Part shown: positions 26,815-38,316 of the stretch, one piece after another | Position numbering within the stretch: position 1 is the stretch's first letter | Layout of the letters: each line of letters starts with the position of its first letter | Assembly: GCA_026390555.1 (NCBI GenBank) | Contig: JAPLFS010000032.1 | Coordinates: 1-64,000 of the forward strand | Direction of reading: 5' to 3' | Origin: Pseudomonadota bacterium | GTDB taxonomy: Bacteria; Bdellovibrionota_C; UBA2361; OMII01 | Length of the DNA: 64,000 bases | Made by a program: the position numbers and the translations under genes | The notes under the pieces: generated by a model | The model's input: only the letters and a program-made list of their open reading frames with translations | Told to the model about the DNA's origin: nothing | Databases searched by the model: none

Positions 26815-27414
26815 ATGAAAGCTTTTATGCGTATTACCGAAGAAAAACGAGCTCCACTTAAAGAAACGAGCCAACTCTCTGGTCCAGTTGGGTTGCCAGC
26901 TATCTCACCTCTCACGCTATTAAACGCCGAGATTGATATCCGTCTTAGTCCATGGAAGGGCCTAGTAGGAGGCCGAGACTTACCGATCAATCGCGCTGAT
27001 GTTACAAAGGCTCTCGCCCTCATCGACCCTGATCTTCGCCCATTTAAAGACCCTAGCCTAATTACCTGTGGGGCCCGTGATAGGGTTTGGAAGAGCCTCT
27101 CTCAGGGTGAGGTAAAGGCGGCCCTAATCGCTGCAATGCTCTGTTTTGAGGCGTTCAGTCGCATCTCAAACCTCAAAGAGATCAATAAATTCAACCTCCC
27201 ATCCTCCGATTTTGTTATCGGGGTTATTGAAAGCACCACTATTGATCCCGATACCAAGGGACTGGCGGTTCTCATCATGCTACAGCAGCAGATAGGCACC
27301 CTTGGGATCCAGGCTCTAAGACAATTAAGCTCATTGGGCCAGCCCTCAGAGTTCCTTTCAAGCACCATGGAGGCCGCAACTCGCCGCCTGAATAACGCGC
27401 TAAGAGCGGTCTAA
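26815..27414 (+). CDS. Hypothetical protein
   Basis: About 199 aa, not recognised. Soluble, no signal peptide. The C-terminal two thirds are predicted helical (GEVKAALIAAMLCFEAFSRISNLKEI; LAVLIMLQQQIGTLGIQALRQLSSLG), perhaps a helical bundle. The ATG at 26815 is chosen over the TTG at 26800; ATG 26827 is also possible. It lies before pyrG on the same strand with a 179-bp gap, so probably not in the same operon. Confidence 0.55.
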   Translation: MKAFMRITEEKRAPLKETSQLSGPVGLPAISPLTLLNAEIDIRLSPWKGLVGGRDLPINRADVTKALALIDPDLRPFKDPSLITCGARDRVWKSLSQGEVKAALIAAMLCFEAFSRISNLKEINKFNLPSSDFVIGVIESTTIDPDTKGLAVLIMLQQQIGTLGIQALRQLSSLGQPSEFLSSTMEAATRRLNNALRAV

Positions 27415-27533
27415 ATATCGCCTCCCCCTGAAGTCTTACACTACATCCTGTATCCGGCCCTGCAAAGTTGTACATGTGCCGAATATCGTTGCAATAATTC
27501 GCACTAAAATCCTACTCTCCTGAATTGTCTTAG

Positions 27534-30151
<2,618 letters not shown>

Positions 30152-30160
30152 AGGAAGCCT

Positions 30161-30793
30161 GTGGCGCTCATACTGACCCGTAAACAGAGCATGCGGCTTG
30201 GGCTCGGTCTATTAGCCGCGTTCTTTATCGGTAGTGGTGCGATAATCTATTCAAAAAATGCCTCTGATATTCCCGCTTCAAGCGAAACGCCCGCGCAGGT
30301 AACGACTGAAAACATCAGCACTCCGAGCCCCAAGGAGCAGCAGCCGATAGGCATCGGCTTTGTATTAAATGACTTTCACCGCAGCTTGGAGCGTGATGGA
30401 AAGGTAGTTTGGGATATCGTTGGCAAGCGTGGGCAGTACAATGCCCTCGCAAATTCTGCGCGCATTGAGGAGGCAAGATTAATCGTTGTGCAGGCAGATG
30501 GAGAGCTGGTCACACTCACCGCAAAGCACGCAGAGCTCCTGCTTTCAGGTACCGAACTTACTAGAGCGGAGCTCTCTGATGATGTGGTTGTTATCTATAA
30601 AGACAACACAACTCTAACAACCTCACGTGCAATTTATGAGGAAAAGACCGGGAGAGTTGAGATCCCTGTGCCGCTCGTACTTGAAAATCCTATGTTCACA
30701 CTAACAGGCAAGCAGGCCGTTGCTCTTGTTGAGTCCCAGGACGTGACGATTTCAAACGGAGTAAAAACCATGATTAAACCGCGCAAGAAATAA
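30161..30793 (+). CDS. lptC: LPS export protein LptC-like
   Basis: Probable LptC: an inner-membrane bitopic protein that receives LPS from LptBFG and passes it to LptA. A single N-terminal membrane segment (LGLGLLAAFFIGSGAIIY) is followed by a linker and a periplasmic beta-jellyroll-like part (DGKVVWDIVGKRGQYNALANSARIEEARLIV ... LTAKHAELLL ... VVIYKDNTTLTTSRAIYEEKTGRVEI). The GTG start has GAGGAAG before it. Position between kdsA and lptA supports the assignment; primary similarity in this family is low. Confidence 0.78.
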   Translation: MALILTRKQSMRLGLGLLAAFFIGSGAIIYSKNASDIPASSETPAQVTTENISTPSPKEQQPIGIGFVLNDFHRSLERDGKVVWDIVGKRGQYNALANSARIEEARLIVVQADGELVTLTAKHAELLLSGTELTRAELSDDVVVIYKDNTTLTTSRAIYEEKTGRVEIPVPLVLENPMFTLTGKQAVALVESQDVTISNGVKTMIKPRKK

Positions 30794-30803
30794 AAGATCC
30801 ATC

Positions 30804-31532
30804 ATGAGAATCCTATTTACCATTATCTCCATCCTCTCCTTTGCTAGCAACTCGTGGGCACAGGGCTCTCCCCCTAGCACATCACTCGATAAACTCTCAA
30901 CCAACTCGCTCCTAGATCAGAAAGCCTTTGACAATACCTTCGGCAAACTTCCAACGACCATCACCTCAGACTCGCTTTCTATCAACGCTAAGCAACGCAT
31001 TTTTACCTACAAGGGCAACGTCGTTGTAACCCAGGGCGACCTGCTCATGACATCTAAGATAATTGAGGGTAGCTACAACGAGAGCAACCAGATCCAAAAG
31101 CTGGTGGCAAAGGGGGATGTCGTCATCTCCAAGCAGGAGATTAAGGCAACTAGTCAGCAGGCGATCTACGATGCCACAACCGCTATAGTAACCTTGACCG
31201 ACAATCCGCAGCTACAACAACAGGGGACCGTTCTCATAGCGGATCGAATTAAGATCTTTCTGAATGAGAATCGTAGTCAGGCCGAGGGCTCCGTACGGGT
31301 CACGGTTGTTAACATTAATGATCAGGGAGGCTCGGAGAAAAAGCCGCTCGCAGTCGTAGCGACTCCAGTAGCGACCCCCGTAGCAACCCCCGTAGCAACT
31401 CCACTAGCGACCCCAGTAGTAACCCCATCTACAACCCCGACTTCAGCGCAACCAGTTGCGATAAAGAAAAAATCCACTGTAAAGAGTAAGGCCAAATCAG
31501 CCTTAAAAAAAAGACGCGCTAACGCAGCCTAA
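30804..31532 (+). CDS. lptA: LPS transport periplasmic protein LptA-like, with VATP repeats
   Basis: Probable LptA (OstA-like): a signal peptide (to SWA) followed by the OstA pattern ITSDSLSINAKQRIFTYKGNVVVTQGDLLMTSKIIEG, AKGDVVISKQE and ATSQQAIYDATTAIVTLTDNPQLQQQGTVLIADRI. This periplasmic bridge carries LPS to the outer membrane. After the OstA fold (to about residue 180) the protein has an unusual tail of six VATP-like tetrapeptides and a Lys-rich end. It is the last gene of pyrG-kdsA-lptC-lptA; lptB, which often follows, is absent, and fabH converges instead. Confidence 0.82.
   Translation: MRILFTIISILSFASNSWAQGSPPSTSLDKLSTNSLLDQKAFDNTFGKLPTTITSDSLSINAKQRIFTYKGNVVVTQGDLLMTSKIIEGSYNESNQIQKLVAKGDVVISKQEIKATSQQAIYDATTAIVTLTDNPQLQQQGTVLIADRIKIFLNENRSQAEGSVRVTVVNINDQGGSEKKPLAVVATPVATPVATPVATPLATPVVTPSTTPTSAQPVAIKKKSTVKSKAKSALKKRRANAA
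31356..31427 (+). repeat. Six 12-bp tandem coding repeats (VATP)
   Basis: Units of the form GTAGCGACCCCA start at 31356, 31368, 31380, 31392, 31404 and 31416 and encode VATP, VATP, VATP, VATP, LATP and VVTP in the LptA tail. Confidence 0.85.
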
Positions 31533-31550
31533 TCGCCCCTGGAATAAGCG

Positions 31551-32570
31551 TTACCAACGGATAAGATTTCCACCCCAGGTAAATCCAGCTCCGAAGGCAA
31601 GGGTCATAACGAGCGCCCCCTCTTTAAGAATCCCCTGTTGTTGCGCCTCTGAGAGGCAGATCGGAATAGTAGCAGCGGTCGTATTACCGTAGCGCTGAAT
31701 ATTGTTAAATACCCTCTCTGGCGCAACTCCGAGCTGTTGCCGCACCATCTCATTAATGCGCAGGTTCGCTTGGTGAGGAACGATTAGATCAATCTGCTCT
31801 GCGCTCACTCCATTGCGGGTCATTAATACATTGGCACTCTCGAGTAGGCGCGTGACTGCGTTCTTAAACACAACTTTCCCCTCCATCTGCGGATGAACAA
31901 GCCCCTGCTCAAGATCTGAAGAGCGCAGAAATCCAGGTATCGCCGTGCCGGGGGCCTTCATACAGAGCACATCCGCTCCACTGCCATCGCTTCCAAGGTA
32001 TGAGTCTATAATTCCGCGCTGAGAAAGATCGCCGTCGTGCGCAACTTCACACCCTTCGATAGTAAGCGCCCCCGCTCCATCTCCGAAAAGGACAGACATC
32101 TCACGCCCTCGGGTAGTTAGATCCAGCACAGGTGATTGCACCTCTGCGCAAACAAGCAGGATCTTTGAAGCCTGTCGACTCTTTACATAGCCATCAACGC
32201 AGGAGAGTCCGTAGACGAGTCCACTACACTGCGCGCGAATATCAAGCGCTGGAATGGTGCGGCATCCGAGCCGTTGTTGCAGCATTACGCCAACTCCAGG
32301 AAAGTAGTAATCTGGTGAGAGGGTCGCTACCACGATCAGATCAAGATCTTCGGGGGCCCAGCCTGCGAGCTTTAAAGCTCCGCGGGCTGCGATCTCACCA
32401 AGTTGCGAGGTGCTGACGCCCTCATGCTCAATAAAACGACGCTCCTTAATCCCGGTACGCTCGGTAATCCAGGCGTCGTTGGTGTCCATACACTTTGAAA
32501 GGTCGTCGTTAGTGACACGACGTTCGGGCACATAGTGGCTAACTGATCGGATGATGGAGCGAAGAGCCAT
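31551..32570 (-). CDS. fabH: Beta-ketoacyl-ACP synthase III
   Basis: FabH starts fatty-acid elongation by condensing acetyl-CoA (or a branched acyl-CoA) with malonyl-ACP. The triad is visible: Cys in DIRAQCSGLVYG, His in IVPHQANLRI and Asn in YGNTTAATIP. The N-terminal WITERTGIKERRF and C-terminal FGAGFTWGGNLIRW are family hallmarks. At 339 aa the length is normal. It is upstream of no fab cluster here; it follows an SDR gene on the same strand after a gap with a repeat end. Confidence 0.95.
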   Translation of the reverse strand: MALRSIIRSVSHYVPERRVTNDDLSKCMDTNDAWITERTGIKERRFIEHEGVSTSQLGEIAARGALKLAGWAPEDLDLIVVATLSPDYYFPGVGVMLQQRLGCRTIPALDIRAQCSGLVYGLSCVDGYVKSRQASKILLVCAEVQSPVLDLTTRGREMSVLFGDGAGALTIEGCEVAHDGDLSQRGIIDSYLGSDGSGADVLCMKAPGTAIPGFLRSSDLEQGLVHPQMEGKVVFKNAVTRLLESANVLMTRNGVSAEQIDLIVPHQANLRINEMVRQQLGVAPERVFNNIQRYGNTTAATIPICLSEAQQQGILKEGALVMTLAFGAGFTWGGNLIRW

Positions 32571-32584
32571 AACGCTATCCTTTT

Positions 32585-32616
32585 GGTAACTATTTATCCC
32601 AATAAACTTGTTGGGG
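32585..32616 (+). repeat. Orphan repeat end between fabH and SDR
   Basis: GGTAACTATTTATCCC (32585-32600) followed by AATAAACTTGTTGGGG. The shared pattern AACTATTYAYCCCnnTAAACTTGT is found at the left end of element B1 (15679 onward). CCCAA/TTGGG can form a hairpin. Confidence 0.55.
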
Positions 32617-32628
32617 ATTAAAAAGCTG

Positions 32629-33423
32629 CTATAGCCTAAGCTCCTTACGCATCACCACCCTACTTAGCGCAAGAAGGAGAGCTCGCGGCACAAACCTAGT
32701 ACCGTGAACTAGCAGCTTATTCAATGCTCCATCAACAACGATTGCTTTTCTACCTATAGCTGTAAGGGCCGATTCTACAACCTGTTCTGGGCTGCGATAC
32801 GCACTGTGGTAATCACGCATCCCAGAGCCCGCTTGAAACTCGGTGCTAGTTAACCCAGGTAGAGCCGTCAACACATCCACCCCGCTGCCCTGACACTCCG
32901 CATAGAGCGCCTCCCCAAGGTAAAGATCGAAGGCCTTTGTAGCGCTATACACAGCGAACCACGGGGTTGGAATAGCCCCTACAACGCTAGAGATGATAAT
33001 AATCCCGCCCCTCCTGCGCTCCTTCATGCCGGGCAGGAACTTGCAGGTCAGATCAACCACCGCTCTACAGTTAAGATCGATCATTCCAAGCGCTTTTTCG
33101 CGGGGCGCACTATCAAGGCTCCCGAGCGTTCCAAAGCCGGCGTTGTTAATCAGAAGATCAACCTGCAATCCCTGCCCAGTAACGGTTGCAAAGAGGGTGT
33201 CAGCAGCCTCACGATCCTGAAGATCTAGGATTATTGGAACTACGGCGCCCTTACCGTAGCCCTCTACCTCTAGACGTAGCTGCTCTAAGCGCTCTCCCCG
33301 TCTAGCGACCGCTATAACCGTAAAGCCAAGTGCGGCGAGCTTCTTACAAAACACCGCCCCGATGCCTGAGCTGGCGCCGGTTACGAGCGCAACAGAGCCG
33401 TACCTACTTAGACGATCTTTCAC
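32629..33423 (-). CDS. Short-chain dehydrogenase/reductase
   Basis: Classical SDR of 264 aa. Rossmann TGASSGIGAVF binds NADP(H) (Arg in AVARRGERL favours NADP). LLINNAGFGTLG, the catalytic Ser in IISSVVG and the YSATK motif (Tyr and Lys) are intact. The C-terminal part (residues 215-264) is more hydrophobic and Arg-rich and may lie at the membrane. Substrate unknown; the nearby fabH suggests lipid metabolism but this is not proof. Confidence 0.85.
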   Translation of the reverse strand: MKDRLSRYGSVALVTGASSGIGAVFCKKLAALGFTVIAVARRGERLEQLRLEVEGYGKGAVVPIILDLQDREAADTLFATVTGQGLQVDLLINNAGFGTLGSLDSAPREKALGMIDLNCRAVVDLTCKFLPGMKERRRGGIIIISSVVGAIPTPWFAVYSATKAFDLYLGEALYAECQGSGVDVLTALPGLTSTEFQAGSGMRDYHSAYRSPEQVVESALTAIGRKAIVVDGALNKLLVHGTRFVPRALLLALSRVVMRKELRL

Positions 33424-33471
33424 GCTAGTCCTTGAACAACAGTTACTGCAATGCAGCGTGGCTCAGCTCTA

Positions 33472-33969
33472 TTAGAACGGTATGTCGTCATCATTGAATG
33501 TGACCGGCTCATCCGATGTTGCAGCAGCTCTTGGGCCACCATTAGCTACGCGTGGCAGCGCATCTGCTGTTGGAATCCCGGAGAGAACGTTATCGTTTGA
33601 TGGCTCGCTACTGAAATCAGCATCACTCGACATCTCGCCCTTACCACCACCAACGAACTGAATAACATCAGCGATGATCTCGGTCGTATAACGATCCTTG
33701 CCCTCTTTATCCTGCCACTTATTGGTACGGATACGTCCCTCTACGAAAGCTTGGCGTCCCTTCTTAAGGAACTTCGCGCAGTTCTCTGCGGTACGACCGA
33801 AGGTGACTACGTTGTGCCACTCGGTGTGGTCAACCCACTGTCCGCTCTGGTCCTTCTTACGCTCACCTGTCGCTAGTGAAAATCTGCAGATCGCCATCTG
33901 CTGCGGGGTGTATTTCACCTCTGGATCTTTGCCTAAATTGCCCAGTAACATGACCTTATTAATACCCAT
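33472..33969 (-). CDS. ssb: Single-stranded DNA-binding protein
   Basis: SSB protects single-stranded DNA and recruits repair and replication proteins. The N-terminal OB fold is typical (MGINKVMLLGNLGKDPEVKYTP, WHNVVTFGRTAENCAKFLKKGRQAFVEGRI), followed by a flexible Gly/Ser/Asn-rich linker and the acidic tip DDDIPF that binds partners. It is full length at 165 aa and monocistronic in appearance. Confidence 0.97.
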   Translation of the reverse strand: MGINKVMLLGNLGKDPEVKYTPQQMAICRFSLATGERKKDQSGQWVDHTEWHNVVTFGRTAENCAKFLKKGRQAFVEGRIRTNKWQDKEGKDRYTTEIIADVIQFVGGGKGEMSSDADFSSEPSNDNVLSGIPTADALPRVANGGPRAAATSDEPVTFNDDDIPF

Positions 33970-34091
33970 ACGAAGCCTCCAAAAAATATACGTAAAAAAA
34001 TATACGCGGTAGTAATCGCAAGCAGCCCCTAAAAGGTTGCGTGAAGCTCCTCTTTATAACTTACTTTTTAGAGCTCTTAAAGGATTGTTTG

Positions 34092-34103
34092 CTAACTATT
34101 CAC
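34092..34103 (+). repeat. Orphan repeat end upstream of yceD-like gene
   Basis: CTAACTATTCAC matches the end of the dispersed repeat family and is followed by a small AGGGATGCCCT palindrome, about 40 bp before the chosen start codon. Confidence 0.4.
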
Positions 34104-34139
34104 AGGGATGCCCTATGTTGCTATGATCTGCCCCCAGCT

Positions 34140-34697
34140 ATGAAGGTCCTAGTTACAACCATCCCCTTTACGGGCATAAAGATCGACGCTCCTATCTCTA
34201 AGGAGGCCCTCAATACCCGCCTGGCAGAGGGCTTACAGTACGATCAGGTCACCTTTGACGAGGCCCCTACGGCCAACCTGACCCTCACCCGTATCCACGG
34301 CGGAGTAGTAGTAAATGGTGTTATTTCAGGCATATGCCGGCAAGGGTGCGCAACCTGCGCAGACCAGGTGCCTAACGAACTAAACGCCCAGATCAGCTGG
34401 GTCCTGCAAACAAGTAGCGACCGTGCGGGCTCAGATGACACCCTCGAGGACCCCGGGGTCATCATCTACGAGGGGGAGCATATCGACCTGGAGGAGCCTC
34501 TTCAGGAGGCTCTGATACTTAACATATCCCCCTTCTGGCACCCGGCACGGGACACAAAAGAACTTTGCCTACTATGCAAGCGTGACTGCTCTAAGAGCTC
34601 CTGGAAAAGCACTGACGATAGTGGTGCGCAGCAGCCGAGCCCCTCCTCCTCCTTTGGAGCGCTACTTAAGGGGGCTCTCGGCAAAAATAAGAGCTGA
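34140..34697 (+). CDS. YceD/DUF177 family protein
   Basis: DUF177 proteins (YceD, 23S rRNA accumulation protein) are conserved small proteins linked to ribosome assembly. The protein of about 185 aa has the family layout: an N-terminal beta part, GVISGICRQGCATCADQVPNELNAQISWVLQ, an acidic middle (DLEEPLQEALILNISPFWHPA) and a Cys-containing end CLLCKRDCSKSS. The ATG at 34140 is chosen because the family match begins at MKVLVTTIPF; the upstream extension runs through a repeat end. In most bacteria rpmF (L32) follows directly; here the next gene is unrelated and on the other strand. Confidence 0.8.
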   Translation: MKVLVTTIPFTGIKIDAPISKEALNTRLAEGLQYDQVTFDEAPTANLTLTRIHGGVVVNGVISGICRQGCATCADQVPNELNAQISWVLQTSSDRAGSDDTLEDPGVIIYEGEHIDLEEPLQEALILNISPFWHPARDTKELCLLCKRDCSKSSWKSTDDSGAQQPSPSSSFGALLKGALGKNKS

Positions 34698-34705
34698 CCT
34701 CCGCA

Positions 34706-35719
34706 TTATGGCTCTAAGAGCTCCTGCATCTCGCGCTCAAGCGTGACCTGATTCCAGCGCAACTCACGCTCCAAGGCCGCACTAAACGAGATACGACTCT
34801 CCCTCATCACCTTATAGAGCTGCATTAATCCTGAGATCCCCTTGCGATTTACTATCGCTCTAAACTGCAGCGCTGCAACGGCATAATCTTGAGAGCTTCC
34901 GGTAAATGGAGCCGCTCGCCCAACAAATCCATCTTTAGCCAGCGCGGTATAAAATTTGGTAACCTTCCCTTTCGGCATACCCTGCATAAAATCTGCGCTA
35001 TATTGCTCAAACCAAGTTGCGAATCCCTCGCTACGCCTAGGATCATTTGGTAACTGTTCAGAACCAAGCAGAAGGAATTCGATCACATGCCCTATCTCGT
35101 GCAGAAGCACCTGTGCAAGGGTCTCATCAGCTAATAACCCAGCTGCGCAATCAGGGCTTACATAATCAGCGATGATATAGATCTGACTTGGTGGGAGCAT
35201 AAACCCCGGGTGCCTACCAAGGCTTAGTTCAGCCGGAAACTGTGCGAGCGCCGTGGCTTTATCGGTGAATACGAGCGACCAATCGCGCCGACCCTGCCGT
35301 ACTTCAGGGGAAAATCTAGCGTTTTTTATGGCTTTATTGGCTGCGGCAGCAGCTTCACTGACGGCGCGTGCCGGACTTTTTCCAAAGCACTCCTCTATCT
35401 TTCTGGGCCATCGAACATTCAGTCGTCCAAGCTCGGTCAAGAGCTCAGCTGTGCGAGCTCCGCCCTCTAACTTAACGTCCTGGGGTGCTGCAATCTGCTT
35501 GCCTGTCAGATCCTGACATACTGCGCCTGCACGAAAGCTCCTTGGAACATCGCGCATGCTTTTTACCTGCTTGAGAGCCCCGTTCTTTTCGGTATAGATG
35601 CAAGACGGCTCAGCCTGCGCAGGAACAACGCATACTAGAAGAGCAAGAGCCGCCGTTATTAGCAGCCTGGTGTGCTGACACCCCTTATGGCCTGAGCGAT
35701 ATCTCCCTTCTTTTTCCAC
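34706..35719 (-). CDS. Exported putative zinc metalloprotease
   Basis: 337-residue exported protein. After a signal peptide (LLITAALALLVCVVPAQA) the mature protein has Cys residues and, in its second half, the zinc motif HEIGH (LAQVLLHEIGHVIEFLLL). Some 20-25 residues later comes RRSEGFATWFEQYSADF, whose Glu could be the third zinc ligand as in gluzincins. I do not know a named family for it. The start is a GTG inside the last codons of lon, about 35 bp overlap, with AAGGAAG before it, so it is probably read with lon. Confidence 0.65.
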   Translation of the reverse strand: MEKEGRYRSGHKGCQHTRLLITAALALLVCVVPAQAEPSCIYTEKNGALKQVKSMRDVPRSFRAGAVCQDLTGKQIAAPQDVKLEGGARTAELLTELGRLNVRWPRKIEECFGKSPARAVSEAAAAANKAIKNARFSPEVRQGRRDWSLVFTDKATALAQFPAELSLGRHPGFMLPPSQIYIIADYVSPDCAAGLLADETLAQVLLHEIGHVIEFLLLGSEQLPNDPRRSEGFATWFEQYSADFMQGMPKGKVTKFYTALAKDGFVGRAAPFTGSSQDYAVAALQFRAIVNRKGISGLMQLYKVMRESRISFSAALERELRWNQVTLEREMQELLEP

Positions 35720-38129
35720 GCTTCCTTGCCCCTACGATCTTTTTGCGCCGTCCAAGGAGTGCAAGTTCAAGGACCTCACTCACATGCTTAACAGGAATAA
35801 ATTGAATCTGCTTGCGTTGCTCCTCGGGAATCTCCTCAAGGTCCTTTATATTCTCAAAAGGAATAATAATCTTACTAATGCCGTACTGCAGCGCCGCAAG
35901 TGCCTTTTCACGCAGCCCCCCTACCGCCAGAATATTCCCACGCAACGTCATCTCTCCGGTCATGGCGAAGTCCTTCGAGACCTTTCGCCCTGAGAGCGCG
36001 GAAACAAGCGCCGTCGCGATCGTAATACCGGCGGATGGTCCATCTTTAGGCGTTGCTCCACCCGGCACATGCACATGGATGTCATGCTTTGCATAGAAAT
36101 CCGCCTCAAGCCCAAGTACCGCCGCGTTCGCGCGCGCATAGAAGAGCGCAGCCTGCGCTGACTCCTGCATGACACTGCCAAGTTGCCCTGTAAGCGTTAG
36201 CCCGCCGGTGCCTTTGGCGAGCGACACCTCAATCGGCATAACCTCACCACCATGAGTAGTCCACGCTAAGCCACGTACAAGGCCAATTGCCTCCAGTTGC
36301 TCAGTCATCTCGGGATCGTACTTGGTTGGACCAAGGAGCTGCGCTACCCGCTCCTCATCGATTGAACCAACGATCTTTTTGTGTTCTGCCACATCGCGCG
36401 CAACCTTACGGAATAGCGCGCCTATCTCGCGTTCAAGTCCACGCACACCCGCCTCTCGTGTATAGCGATCTATAACGAGCTGCACTGCTGGATCTGAGAT
36501 CTTAATCTTACGGCCCTTAAGTCCCGCCTCTTCGAGTTGTCGTGGAATAATATAGGTGGTGGCGATCTTGTGCTTCTCCTGTGAGGTGTATCCCGGTATG
36601 AAGATAATCTCCAACCGATCAACCAGCGCCTCGGGGATCGTATCAACCGTGTTTGCTGTCGCAAGGAAGAGCACGTCTGAGAGATCAAACGGGACGTTTA
36701 AATAATGATCTCTAAACTCTGCATTTTGGTGCGGATCAAGCACCTCAAGCAGAGCCGATGCTGGATCTCCCCTAAAGTCTGCGCCAATCTTATCTAATTC
36801 ATCAAGTATAAAGACTGAGTTCTTACTTCCGCTCTGCTTAAGCCCCTGCAGGATGCGCCCCGGGAGCGCTCCAACATAGGTCCGTCGGTGCCCACGGATC
36901 TCAGCTTCATCGCGCATACCGCCGAGCGACATGCGATTAAACTTTCTGCCGAGCGCCCGCGCGATCGACTTACCAAGAGAGGTCTTGCCTACTCCTGGTG
37001 GCCCCACGAAACAGAGTATCGGCCCTTTTGATTCAGGATTAAGCGCACGCACGCTCAGATACTCAAGGATCCGATCCTTTACCTTGTCGAGGCCGAAGTG
37101 ATCTTCATCTAGTATCTTCTTAGCCGCCTTAAGATCAACCTGATCCGTTGTTCTAGTATGCCACGGCAGATCTGTAATCCACTCCAGATAGGTACGCAAC
37201 AGGGCGAACTCGGCCGACTCAGCGCTCATATGTTCAAGCCGCTTGAGCTGCTTGAAGGACTCCTCTTTGGCCTGCTGCGGAAGCTTCAGAGTAGTTAACC
37301 TAGTACGTAAGGCCTGTAGATCATCTGAACCGGTATCAATATCGCCGAGCTCACGCTGAATCTGTTTAATCTGCTCACGCAAATAATATTCGCGTTGATC
37401 CTTACTCATCTCGTCGCGCGCTTTATCCTTAATCTTTTCCGTCAGGATAAACTTATTGAGATCCTCCGTAATCGCCACATCGGTCAAACGCAGGCGCTTA
37501 AAAGGATCAAGCTCCTCAAGGGCCGCCTGTGCATCCGCAAGTTCAATCTTGTAATGCGCCAGGATAACATCGGCGAGCACCCCTGGATCATGGATCTCCT
37601 CGGTAACGATCAGCATCTCCTCAGGCAGATGTTCGTACTCAACTAGCACCTGCAGGTTTTCACGAATGCGGTTCATTATAGCCTGATTCTCGGCTGAGAG
37701 TTTGCGCGCGGGTGGTAACGCCAGTGGCTCAATTTTAGTGACGAGGTAGCGCTGTTTTAATTCGTACTTTCGCGCCTGCGCGCGCACAAGTCCCTGCAGC
37801 AAAACCTTATAGCGCCCATCTGGAACCTGCAGAGCACGCACAACATGCGCAACAACGCCGACCCTATATAGGTCACGACCAACCGGATCTTCAGCTTCGA
37901 TATTCTGTTGTGCAACAACAAAGGCCAGGCCATCACCTGCCATGGCCGCCTCCATGGCGCGAATACTGGCTGGACGAGTTAGATAGAGCGACATCATAAC
38001 ACCTGGGAAGGGCACCATGTCTTTAGCTGCCAGTACAGGCAGGGTTTCGGGCACATCGATCGGTTCCGGTGCTGAGACCCCTGAACGCTTGCTCATTCGT
38101 TTTTGCTGCTTTGCTTTGCTCTTCGCCAT
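35685..38129 (-). CDS. lon: ATP-dependent Lon protease
   Basis: Lon degrades misfolded and regulatory proteins in the cytosol. The 814-residue protein has the N-terminal substrate-binding LAN domain (PVLAAKDMVPFPGVMMSLYLTRP), a helical linker, AAA+ Walker A GPPGVGKTSLGKSIARAL, Walker B VFILDELDKIG, and the C-terminal peptidase with the catalytic Ser in TPKDGPSAGITIATALVSAL. The end is Lys/Arg-rich (RRKKIVGARKRGKRREI). It stands between the island and the zinc protease gene. Confidence 0.97.
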   Translation of the reverse strand: MAKSKAKQQKRMSKRSGVSAPEPIDVPETLPVLAAKDMVPFPGVMMSLYLTRPASIRAMEAAMAGDGLAFVVAQQNIEAEDPVGRDLYRVGVVAHVVRALQVPDGRYKVLLQGLVRAQARKYELKQRYLVTKIEPLALPPARKLSAENQAIMNRIRENLQVLVEYEHLPEEMLIVTEEIHDPGVLADVILAHYKIELADAQAALEELDPFKRLRLTDVAITEDLNKFILTEKIKDKARDEMSKDQREYYLREQIKQIQRELGDIDTGSDDLQALRTRLTTLKLPQQAKEESFKQLKRLEHMSAESAEFALLRTYLEWITDLPWHTRTTDQVDLKAAKKILDEDHFGLDKVKDRILEYLSVRALNPESKGPILCFVGPPGVGKTSLGKSIARALGRKFNRMSLGGMRDEAEIRGHRRTYVGALPGRILQGLKQSGSKNSVFILDELDKIGADFRGDPASALLEVLDPHQNAEFRDHYLNVPFDLSDVLFLATANTVDTIPEALVDRLEIIFIPGYTSQEKHKIATTYIIPRQLEEAGLKGRKIKISDPAVQLVIDRYTREAGVRGLEREIGALFRKVARDVAEHKKIVGSIDEERVAQLLGPTKYDPEMTEQLEAIGLVRGLAWTTHGGEVMPIEVSLAKGTGGLTLTGQLGSVMQESAQAALFYARANAAVLGLEADFYAKHDIHVHVPGGATPKDGPSAGITIATALVSALSGRKVSKDFAMTGEMTLRGNILAVGGLREKALAALQYGISKIIIPFENIKDLEEIPEEQRKQIQFIPVKHVSEVLELALLGRRKKIVGARKRGKRREISLRP

Positions 38130-38270
38130 CGTTTCCTCTATTTTACTACTGCGCTCTTATTGCTAAGATTAGATTACAGCGCCCCATAGGTAGGTTCATC
38201 CTTAGCGCTAGTGGAGCACACTAGATAACTCCCCCTATCCTTTGACTATAAACTCGTAGTTGCCCCAACA

Positions 38271-38300
38271 AAACAGCAAATCTTCAGATCTGTGCTGTTT
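38271..38300 (-). terminator. Hairpin downstream of duplicated lipoprotein 3' end
   Basis: AAACAGCA (38271-38278) and TGCTGTTT (38293-38300) form a perfect 8-bp stem with a 14-nt loop, 31 bp beyond the stop of the lipoprotein fragment. The T-tail is poor. It has no counterpart after the intact gene's stop at 43635. Confidence 0.5.
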
Positions 38301-38316
38301 CTTGAACTAAATTAGC

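Noticed and set aside
34041-34139. Upstream extension of the yceD-like gene
   Set aside because: The extra 33 codons run across a repeat end, are Cys/Leu-rich and not part of the family; the conserved start is at 34140.
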